From assembly GCA_947034895.1 (NCBI GenBank), contig OX344763.1:52947025-53011024 (forward strand): a stretch of DNA of 64,000 nt, given 5' to 3'. The notes under the pieces are model-generated. The model searched no databases. It saw nothing but the letters and a program-made list of their open reading frames with translations, and was not told the origin of the DNA. Both the position numbers and the translations under genes were made by a program. Position 1 is the stretch's first letter; each line of letters opens with the position of its first letter. Of this stretch, positions 54,294 to 64,000 are shown piece after piece. This DNA is from Rhytidiadelphus loreus (taxonomy: Eukaryota > Streptophyta > Bryopsida > Hypnales > Hylocomiaceae).

Positions 54294-56479
54294 ATTTATC
54301 GTTCAACGACATTCAATGTTACCACCAAATGAATATTTCTTTGGATACTTGGATTTAAGAAGAATTGCAACTTGCACCACATGATTGCACATTCTTTTCC
54401 ACTTGAATTTCATGAGTTCCAATTGTCTATGACATGATAATACAGCGCAAGGTTCGTGCATCAATTTCTAATTTAACGTTCAAGGACATTCATTGTTACC
54501 ACGAAATGAATAATTATTTGGATATTTGGATTTAAGAAGAATTGCAGCTTGTACCACATGTTTGCACATTCTTTTTCACTTGAATTTCATGATTTCCAAT
54601 TTTCTATGACATGAATATACCGCGCAAGGTTTGTGCATCAATTTCTAATTTAACGTTCAAGGACATTCATTGTTACCACGAAATGAATAATTTTTTGGAT
54701 ATTTGGATTTAAGAAGAATTGCAGCTTGCACCACATGTTTGCACATTCTTTTTCACTTGAATTTCATGAGTTCCAATTTTCTATGACATGAATATACAGC
54801 GCAAGGTTCGTGCATCAATTTCTAATTTATCGTTCAAGGACATTCAATGTTACCACCAAATGAATATTTCTTTGGATACTTGGATTTAAGAAGAATTGCA
54901 ACTTGCACCACATGATTGCACATTCTTTTCCACTTGAATATCATAAGTTCCAATTTTCTATGACATGATAATACAGCGCAAGGTTCGTGCATCAATTTCT
55001 AATTTATCGTTCAAGGACATTCAATGTTACCCCCAAATGAATATTTCTTTGGATACTTGGATTTAAGAAGAATTGCAGCTTGCACCACATGTTTGCACAT
55101 TCTTTTTCACTTGAATTTCATGAGTTCCAATTTTCTATGACATGAATATACAGCGCAAGGTTCGTGCATCAATTTCTAATTTATCGTTCAAGGACATTCA
55201 ATGTTACCACCAAATGAATATTTCTTTGGATACTTGGATTTAAGAAGAATTGCAACTTGCACCACATGTTTACACATTCTTTTTCACTTGAATTTCATGA
55301 GTTCCAATTTTCTATGACATGATAATACAGCGCAAGGTTCGTGCATCAATTTCTAATTTATCGTTCAAGGACATTCAATGTTACCCCCAAATGAATATTT
55401 CTTTGGATACTTGGATTTAAGAAGAATTGCAACTTGCACCACATGATTGCAAATTCTTTTCCACTTGAATATCATAAGTTCCAATTTTCTAAGACATGAA
55501 AGTACAGCGCAAGGTTCTGCATCAATTTCTAATTCAACGTCCAACGTCATTGAATGTTACCACCAAATGAATATTTCTTTGGATACTTGGATTTAAGAAG
55601 AATTGCAACTTGCACCACATGATTGCACATTCTTTTTTACTTGAATTTCATGAGTTCCAATTTTCTGTGACATGAAAATACAGCGCAAGGTTCGTGCATC
55701 AATTTCTAATTTAACGTTCAAGGACATTCATTGTTACCACGAAATGAATGATTTTTTGGATACTTGGATTTAAGAAGAATTGCAGCTTGCACCACATGTT
55801 TGCACATTCTTTTTCACTTGAATTTCATGAGTTCCAATTTTCTATGACATGAATATACAGCGCAAGGTTCGTGCATCAATTTCTAATTTAACGTTCAAGG
55901 ACATTCAATGTTACCACCAAATGAATATTTCTTTGGATACTTGGATTTAAGAAGAATTGCAACTTGCACCACATGATTGCACATTCTTTTTCACTTGAAT
56001 ATCATAAGTTCCAATTTTCTATGACATGATAATACAGCGCAAGGTTCGTGCATCAATTTCTAATTTATCGTTCAAGGACATTCAATGTTACCACCAAATG
56101 AATATTTCTTTGGATACTTGGATTTAAGAAGAATTGCAACTTGCACCACATGATTGCACATTCTTTTCCACTTGAATATCATAAGTTCCAATTTTCTATG
56201 ACATGATAATACAGCGCAAGGTTCGTGCATCAATTTCTAATTTATCGTCCAAGGACATTCAATGTTACCACCAAATGAATATTTCTTTGGATACTTGGAT
56301 TTAAGAAGAATTGCAACTTGCACCACATGATTGCACATTCTTTTCCACTTGAATATCATAAGTTCCAATTTTCTAAGACGTGAAAGTACAGCGCAAGGTT
56401 CGTGCATCAATTTCTAATTTAACGTTCAAGGACATTCAATGTTACCACCAAATGAATATTTCTTTGGATACTTGGATTT

Positions 56480-57450
56480 AAGAAGAATTGCAACTTGCAC
56501 CACTTGATTGCACATTCTTTTCCACTTGAATATCATAAGTTCCAATTTTCTATGACATGATAATACAGCGCAAGGTTCGTGCATCAATTTCTAATTTATC
56601 TTTCAAGGACATTCAATGTTACCACCAAATGAATATTTCTTTGGATACTTGGATTTAAGAAGAATTGCAACTTGCACCACTTGATTGCACATTCTTTTTC
56701 ACTTGAATATCATAAGTTCCAATTTTCTATGACATGATAATACAGCGCAAGGTTCGTGCATCAATTTCTAATTTATCTTTCAAGGACATTCAATGTTACC
56801 ACCAAATGAATATTTCTTTGGATACTTGGATTTAAGAAGAATTGCAACTTGCACCACTTGATTGCACATTCTTTTCCACTTGAATATCATAAGTTCCAAT
56901 TTTCTATGACATGATAATACAGCGCAAGGTTCGTGCGTCAATTTCTAATTTATCTTTCAAGGACATTCAATGTTACCACCAAATGAATATTTCTTTGGAT
57001 ACTTGGATTTAAGAAGAATTGCAACTTGCACCACATGATTGCACATTCTTTTTCACTTGAATATCATAAGTTCCAATTTTCTATGACATGATAATACAGC
57101 GCAAGGTTCGTGCATCAATTTCTAATTTATCGTTCAAGGACATTCAATGTTACCACCAAATGAATATTTCTTTGGATACTTGGATTTAAGAAGAATTGCA
57201 ACTTGCACCACATGATTGCACATTCTTTTTCACTTGAATATCATAAGTTCCAATTTTCTATGACATGATAATACAGCGCAAGGTTCGTGCATCAATTTCT
57301 AATTTATCTTTCAAGGACATTCAATGTTACCACCAAATGAATATTTCTTTGGATACTTGGATTTAAGAAGAATTGCAACTTGCACCACTTGATTGCACAT
57401 TCTTTTCCACTTGAATATCATAAGTTCCAATTTTCTATGAAATGATAATA
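56480..57450. repeat. Local amplification of a monomer with 'accacttgattg' and 'atctttcaagg'
   Basis: 'accacttgattg' occurs at about 56,500, 56,677, 56,854 and 57,385, and 'atctttcaagg' at about 56,598, 56,775, 56,952 and 57,306; both are rare elsewhere. Units are exactly 177 bp apart and almost identical, so one or two monomers were multiplied recently in place. Confidence 0.83.
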
Positions 57451-57459
57451 CAGCGCAAG

Positions 57460-60400
57460 GTTCGTGCATCAATTTCTAATTTATCGTTCAACGACATTCA
57501 ATGTTACCCCCAAATGAATATTTCTTTGGATACTTGGATTTAAGAAGAATTGCAACTTGCACCACATGATTGCACATTCTTTTCCACTTGAATATCATAA
57601 GTTCCAATTTTCTAAGACATGAAAGTACAGCGCAAGATTCTGCATCAATTTCTAATTCAACGTCCAACGTCATTGAATGTTACCACCAAATGAATATTTC
57701 TTTGGATACTTGAATTTAAGAAGAATTGCAACTTGCACCACATGATTGCACATTCTTTTCCACTTGAATATCATAAGTTCCAATTTTCTAAGACGTGAAA
57801 GTACAGCGCAAGGTTCGTGCATCAATTTCTAATTTAACGTTCAAGGACATTCAATGTTACCACCAAATGAATATTTCTTTGGATACTTGGATTTAAGAAG
57901 AATTGCAACTTGCACCACATGATTGCACATTCTTTTTCACTTGAAGTTCATGAGTTCCAATTTTTTATGACATGAATATACAGCGCAAGGTTTGTACATC
58001 AATTTCTAATTTAACGTCCAACGTCATTGAATGTTACCACCACATGAATATTTCTTTGATTATTTGGATTTAAGAAGAATTGCAACTTGCACCACATGTT
58101 TGCACATTCTTTTTTACTTGAATTTCATGATTTCCAATTTTCTATGACATGAAAATACAGCGCAAGGTTCGTGCATCAATTTCTAATTTAACGTTCAAGG
58201 ACATTCATTGTTACCACCAAATGAATGATTTTTTGGATATTTGGATTTAAGAAGAATTGCAGCTTGCACCACATGTTTGCACATTCTTTTTCACTTGAAT
58301 TTCATGAGTTCCAATTTTCTATGACATGAATATACAGCGCAAGGTTCGTGCATCACTTTCTAATTTAACGTTCAAGGACATTCAATGTTACCACCAAATG
58401 AATATTTCTTTGGATACTTGGATTTAAGAAGAATTGCAACTTGCACCACATGATTGCACATTCTTTATCACTTGAATTTCATGAGTTCCAATTTTCTATG
58501 ACATGATAATATAGCGCAAGGTTCGTGCATCAATTTCTAATTTATCGTTCAAGGACATTCAATGTTACCACCAAATGAATATTTCTTTGGATACTTGGAT
58601 TTAAGAAGAATTGCAACTTGCACCACATGATTGCACATTCTTTTCCACTTGAATATCATAAGTTCCAATTTTCTATGACATGATAATACAGCGCAAGGTT
58701 CGTGCATCAATTTCTAATTTATCGTTCAAGGACATTCAATGTTACCCCCAATTGAATATTTCTTTGGATACTTGGATTTAAGAAGAATTGCAACTTGCAC
58801 CACATGATTGCACATTCTTTTCCACTTGAATATCATAAGTTCCAATTTTCTATGACATGATAATCCAGCGCAAGGTTCGTGCATCAATTTCTAATTTATC
58901 GTTCAAGGACATTCAATGTTATCACCAAATGAATATTTCTTTGGATACTTGGATTTAAGAAGAATTGCAACTTGCACCACATGATTGCAAATTCTTTTCC
59001 ACTTGAATATCATAAGTTCCAATTTTCTAAGACATGAAAGTACAGCGCAAGGTTCTGCATCAATTTCTAATTCAACGTCCAACGTCATTGAATGTTACCA
59101 CCAAATGAATATTTTTTTGGATACTTGAATTTAAGAAGAATTGCAACTTCCACCACATGATTGCACATTCTTTTTCACTTGAATTTCATTTGTTCCAATT
59201 TTCTATGACATGAAAGTACAGCGCAAGGTTCGTGCATCAATTTCTAATTTATCGTTCAAGGACATTCAATGTTACCACCAAATGAATATTTCTTTGGATA
59301 CTTGGATTTAAGAAGAATTGCAACTTGCACCACTTGATTGCACATTCTTTTCCACTTGAATATCATAAGTTCCAATTTTCTATGACATGAAAATACAGCG
59401 CAAGGTTCGTGCATCAATTTCTAATTTAACGTTCAAGGACATTCAATGTTACCACCAAATGAATATTTCTTTGGATACTTGGGTTTAAGAAGAATTGCAA
59501 CTTGCACCACATGATTGCACATTCTTTTTCACTTGAATTTCTTGAGTTCCAATTTTCTATGACATGATAATACAGCGCAAGGTTTGTGCATCAATTTCTA
59601 ATTTATCATTCAAGGACATTCAATGTTACCACCAAATGAATATTTCTTTGGATACATGGATTTAAGATGAATTGCAACTTGCACCTCATGATTGCACATT
59701 CTTTTCCACTTGAATATCATAAGTTCCAATTTTCTAAGACGTGAAAGTACAGCGCAAGGTTATGCATCAATTTCTAATTCAACGTCCAACGTCATTGAAT
59801 GTTACCACCAAATGAATATTTCATTGGATACTTGAATTTAAGAAGAATTGCAACTTGCACCACATGATTGCACATTCTTTTCCACTTGAATATCATAAGT
59901 TCCAATTTTCTAAGACATGAAAATACAGCGCAAGGTTCGTGCATCAATTTCTAATTTATCGTTCAAGGACATTCAATGTTACCACCAAATGAATATTTCT
60001 TTGGATACTTGGATTTAACAAGAATTGCAACTTGCACCACATGATTGCACATTCTTTTCCACTTGAATATCATAAGTTCCAATTTTCTATGACATGAAAA
60101 TACAGCGCAAGGTTCGTGCATCAATTTCTAATTTATCGTTCAAGGACATTCAATGTTACCACCAAATGAATATTTCTTTGGATACATGGATTTAACAAGA
60201 ATTGCAACTTGCACCACATGATTGCACATTCTTTTCCACTTGAATATCATAAGTTCCAATTTTCTAAGACATGAAAATACAGCGCAAGGTTCGTGCATCA
60301 ATTTCTAATTTATCGTTCAAGGACATTCAATGTTACCACCAAATGAATATTTCTTTGGATACTTGGATTTAACAAGAATTGCAACTTGCACCACATGATT

Positions 60401-60465
60401 GCACATTCTTTTCCACTTGAATATCATAAGTTCCAATTTTCTAAGACATGAAAATACAGCGCAAG
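57460..60465. repeat. Region VI: 3,006-bp (17-monomer) unit, copy 1
   Basis: It matches 60,466-63,471 at exactly +3,006 bp. The left limit is just before the 'caacgacattc...ttaccccc' monomer: at about 57,437 this copy has 'ctatgaaatgat' where the other has 'ctaagacatgaa'. Private differences seen include about 58,468 (a/t), 58,752 (t/a), 58,922 (t/c), 59,609 (a/g) and 57,681 (g/c), giving about 99.8% identity. The copy ends in three 'tttaacaagaattgc' monomers. Confidence 0.92.
60010..60465. repeat. Run of 'tttaacaagaattgc' monomers, three units
   Basis: Three consecutive near-identical 177-bp monomers carry 'aacaag' for the usual 'aagaag' (about 60,016, 60,193 and 60,370). The middle one also has 'gatacatgg'. 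This state is seen nowhere else except the matching run at 63,016-63,640. Confidence 0.85.
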
Positions 60466-63400
60466 GTTCGTGCATCAATTTCTAATTTATCGTTCAACGA
60501 CATTCAATGTTACCCCCAAATGAATATTTCTTTGGATACTTGGATTTAAGAAGAATTGCAACTTGCACCACATGATTGCACATTCTTTTCCACTTGAATA
60601 TCATAAGTTCCAATTTTCTAAGACATGAAAGTACAGCGCAAGATTCTGCATCAATTTCTAATTCAACGTCCAACGTCATTCAATGTTACCACCAAATGAA
60701 TATTTCTTTGGATACTTGAATTTAAGAAGAATTGCAACTTGCACCACATGATTGCACATTCTTTTCCACTTGAATATCATAAGTTCCAATTTTCTAAGAC
60801 GTGAAAGTACAGCGCAAGGTTCGTGCATCAATTTCTAATTTAACGTTCAAGGACATTCAATGTTACCACCAAATGAATATTTCTTTGGATACTTGGATTT
60901 AAGAAGAATTGCAACTTGCACCACATGATTGCACATTCTTTTTCACTTGAAGTTCATGAGTTCCAATTTTTTATGACATGAATATACAGCGCAAGGTTTG
61001 TACATCAATTTCTAATTTAACGTCCAACGTCATTGAATGTTACCACCACATGAATATTTCTTTGATTATTTGGATTTAAGAAGAATTGCAACTTGCACCA
61101 CATGTTTGCACATTCTTTTTTACTTGAATTTCATGATTTCCAATTTTCTATGACATGAAAATACAGCGCAAGGTTCGTGCATCAATTTCTAATTTAACGT
61201 TCAAGGACATTCATTGTTACCACCAAATGAATGATTTTTTGGATATTTGGATTTAAGAAGAATTGCAGCTTGCACCACATGTTTGCACATTCTTTTTCAC
61301 TTGAATTTCATGAGTTCCAATTTTCTATGACATGAATATACAGCGCAAGGTTCGTGCATCACTTTCTAATTTAACGTTCAAGGACATTCAATGTTACCAC
61401 CAAATGAATATTTCTTTGGATACTTGGATTTAAGAAGAATTGCAACTTGCACCACATGATTGCACATTCTTTTTCACTTGAATTTCATGAGTTCCAATTT
61501 TCTATGACATGATAATATAGCGCAAGGTTCGTGCATCAATTTCTAATTTATCGTTCAAGGACATTCAATGTTACCACCAAATGAATATTTCTTTGGATAC
61601 TTGGATTTAAGAAGAATTGCAACTTGCACCACATGATTGCACATTCTTTTCCACTTGAATATCATAAGTTCCAATTTTCTATGACATGATAATACAGCGC
61701 AAGGTTCGTGCATCAATTTCTAATTTATCGTTCAAGGACATTCAATGTTACCCCCAAATGAATATTTCTTTGGATACTTGGATTTAAGAAGAATTGCAAC
61801 TTGCACCACATGATTGCACATTCTTTTCCACTTGAATATCATAAGTTCCAATTTTCTATGACATGATAATCCAGCGCAAGGTTCGTGCATCAATTTCTAA
61901 TTTATCGTTCAAGGACATTCAATGTTACCACCAAATGAATATTTCTTTGGATACTTGGATTTAAGAAGAATTGCAACTTGCACCACATGATTGCAAATTC
62001 TTTTCCACTTGAATATCATAAGTTCCAATTTTCTAAGACATGAAAGTACAGCGCAAGGTTCTGCATCAATTTCTAATTCAACGTCCAACGTCATTGAATG
62101 TTACCACCAAATGAATATTTTTTTGGATACTTGAATTTAAGAAGAATTGCAACTTCCACCACATGATTGCACATTCTTTTTCACTTGAATTTCATTTGTT
62201 CCAATTTTCTATGACATGAAAGTACAGCGCAAGGTTCGTGCATCAATTTCTAATTTATCGTTCAAGGACATTCAATGTTACCACCAAATGAATATTTCTT
62301 TGGATACTTGGATTTAAGAAGAATTGCAACTTGCACCACTTGATTGCACATTCTTTTCCACTTGAATATCATAAGTTCCAATTTTCTATGACATGAAAAT
62401 ACAGCGCAAGGTTCGTGCATCAATTTCTAATTTAACGTTCAAGGACATTCAATGTTACCACCAAATGAATATTTCTTTGGATACTTGGGTTTAAGAAGAA
62501 TTGCAACTTGCACCACATGATTGCACATTCTTTTTCACTTGAATTTCTTGAGTTCCAATTTTCTATGACATGATAATACAGCGCAAGGTTTGTGCATCAA
62601 TTTCTAATTTATCGTTCAAGGACATTCAATGTTACCACCAAATGAATATTTCTTTGGATACATGGATTTAAGATGAATTGCAACTTGCACCTCATGATTG
62701 CACATTCTTTTCCACTTGAATATCATAAGTTCCAATTTTCTAAGACGTGAAAGTACAGCGCAAGGTTATGCATCAATTTCTAATTCAACGTCCAACGTCA
62801 TTGAATGTTACCACCAAATGAATATTTCATTGGATACTTGAATTTAAGATGAATTGCAACTTGCACCACATGATTGCACATTCTTTTCCACTTGAATATC
62901 ATAAGTTCCAATTTTCTAAGACATGAAAATACAGCGCAAGGTTCGTGCATCAATTTCTAATTTATCGTTCAAGGACATTCAATGTTACCACCAAATGAAT
63001 ATTTCTTTGGATACTTGGATTTAACAAGAATTGCAACTTGCACCACATGATTGCACATTCTTTTCCACTTGAATATCATAAGTTCCAATTTTCTATGACA
63101 TGAAAATACAGCGCAAGGTTCGTGCATCAATTTCTAATTTATCGTTCAAGGACATTCAATGTTACCACCAAATGAATATTTCTTTGGATACATGGATTTA
63201 ACAAGAATTGCAACTTGCACCACATGATTGCACATTCTTTTCCACTTGAATATCATAAGTTCCAATTTTCTAAGACATGAAAATACAGCGCAAGGTTCGT
63301 GCATCAATTTCTAATTTATCGTTCAAGGACATTCAATGTTACCACCAAATGAATATTTCTTTGGATACTTGGATTTAACAAGAATTGCAACTTGCACCAC

Positions 63401-63471
63401 ATGATTGCACATTCTTTTCCACTTGAATATCATAAGTTCCAATTTTCTAAGACATGAAAATACAGCGCAAG
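60466..63471. repeat. Region VI: 3,006-bp (17-monomer) unit, copy 2
   Basis: Tandem copy of 57,460-60,465, with 'aagatgaattgc' at about 62,847 as a private change. It ends in 'tttaacaagaattgc' monomers at about 63,022, 63,199 and 63,376, plus a fourth at about 63,553 that has no counterpart at the end of copy 1. Confidence 0.92.
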
Positions 63472-63640
63472 GTTCGTGCATCAATTTCTAATTTATCGTT
63501 CAAGGACATTCAATGTTACCACCAAATGAATATTTCTTTGGATACTTGGATTTAACAAGAATTGCAACTTGCACCACATGATTGCACATTCTTTTCCACT
63601 TGAATATCATAAGTTCCAATTTTCTAAGACATGAAAGTAC
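63016..63640. repeat. Run of 'tttaacaagaattgc' monomers, four units
   Basis: The counterpart of 60,010-60,465 with one unit more. After the fourth unit the array switches to a 'ttatgcatc' monomer that starts the last region V type block. Confidence 0.85.
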
Positions 63641-64000
63641 AGCGCAAGGTTATGCATCAATTTCTAATTCCACGTCCAACGTCATTCAATGTTACCCCCA
63701 AATGAATATTTCTTTGGATACTTGGATTTAAGAAGAATTGCAACTTGCACCACATGATTGCACATTCTTTTTCACTTGAATTTCATGAGTTCCAATTTCC
63801 TAAGACATGAAAGTACAGCGCAAGGTTCTGCATTAATTTCTAATTCAACGTCCAACGTCATTGACTGTTACCACCAAATGAATATTTCTTTGGATACTTG
63901 AATTTAAGAAGAATTGCAACATGCACCACATGATTGCACATTCTTTTTCACTTGAAGTTCATGAGTTCCAATTTTTCTATGACATGAATATACAGCGCAA
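63640..64000. repeat. 'tctgcatta / ttttt' block, copy 6 of 6, cut by the window end
   Basis: It repeats the start of 51,427-51,787 at +12,213 bp (69 monomers), with 'ttatgcatc', 'ttaccccc', 'ttctgcattaatttc', 'cattgactg', 'gcaacatgcacc' and the extra T. It shows that region V type sequence resumes beyond region VI. Confidence 0.83.

Larger units (their letters stand above)
39733..57450. repeat. Region V: mosaic of recurrent 2- to 6-monomer blocks
   Basis: About 100 monomers without one dominant higher-order period. The same short runs of linked variants recur at several whole-monomer offsets (listed as separate features). Rare private states include 'atgatttcgaatttcc' (~40,091), 'ttttattacttgaat' (~40,279) and 'agatgttgacac' (~42,001). 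No non-satellite stretch was seen. Confidence 0.85.
1..64000. repeat. Satellite DNA array, ~177-bp monomer, spans entire window
   Basis: Every stretch of the window is a copy of one unit that recurs every 176-177 bp. Anchors such as 'acagcgcaaggtt', 'tggatttaagaagaattgc' and 'gttccaatttt' are seen in nearly every unit and always in this orientation. 64,000/176.8 gives about 362 monomers. A representative unit (5,499-5,675) has 59 G+C in 177 bases. No transposon, unique spacer or inversion was seen. Families with this design are usually centromeric, pericentromeric or subtelomeric satellites in eukaryotes; that location is inferred. Both ends are cut mid-array, so the array is longer than the window. 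I do not recognise the family by name. Confidence 0.98.

Noticed and set aside
5902..62094. Dozens of 61- to 72-codon frames on both strands with near-identical translations
   Set aside because: Each is one satellite monomer (plus a few bases) read on one strand or the other. Sense and antisense versions come from the same repeat, and single-base changes open or close them at random. They are not a gene family.
1..64000. CRISPR array
   Set aside because: Repeats are 177 bp and contiguous with no unique spacers, and no cas-like gene is present.
1..64000. CENP-B box
   Set aside because: I looked for the CENP-B core (TTCG....A..CGGG). 'ttcgtgcat' and 'atcgttcaagg' share only a few bases with it and no 'cggg' follows in any monomer type.
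1..64000. Telomere repeats, LTRs or other transposon remnants
   Set aside because: No TTTAGGG/TTAGGG runs, no terminal inverted or long terminal repeats, and no stretch that departs from the satellite consensus were seen.

Overview
The whole 64 kb window is one head-to-tail satellite DNA array. I find no gene, RNA gene, transposon, telomere repeat or unique sequence in it. The basic unit is about 177 bp (176-177 bp, about 33% GC in a representative unit), so the window holds roughly 362 monomers, all in the same orientation. Monomer length near one nucleosome plus linker, AT-richness, higher-order repeat (HOR) structure and lack of insertions are typical of eukaryotic centromeric, pericentromeric or subtelomeric satellites, best known in plants and animals. 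A plant nuclear genome is my guess. I do not recognise the monomer as a named family, so species and chromosomal location stay open.

Layout. (I) 1-4,535: more diverged monomers, essentially all 177 bp, with a ~1.06 kb six-monomer duplication. (II) 4,536 to ~15,290: a 3,180-bp (18-monomer) duplication inside a 5,654-bp (32-monomer) duplication, giving four full or partial near-identical copies. (III) ~15,290-20,335: a mosaic of shorter blocks, including a remnant of the unit that follows. (IV) ~20,335-39,732: two tandem copies of a 9,709-bp (55-monomer) unit, with eleven differences seen by eye (about 99.9% identity); each contains nested 1,940-, 1,414- and 529-bp duplications. (V) ~39,733-57,450: a mosaic of recurrent 2- to 6-monomer blocks at offsets such as 531, 884, 1,946, 2,475 and 5,130 bp. 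(VI) ~57,450-63,600: a 3,006-bp (17-monomer) tandem duplication ending in a short run of near-identical monomers, after which a region V block reappears at the right edge.

Every duplication length is close to a whole number of monomers, and junctions can be placed inside stretches shared by the recombining monomers. This is the signature of unequal crossing-over plus gene conversion. Two patches in the second 9.7-kb copy carry clustered variants typical of other monomers; one can be polarised because the remnant third copy keeps the ancestral state.

The short open reading frames are by-products of the repeat: 177 is 59 codons, so the same 61-residue or longer frames recur without any sign of selection. 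There are no gene interactions to describe. The interest lies in the recombination history of the array.
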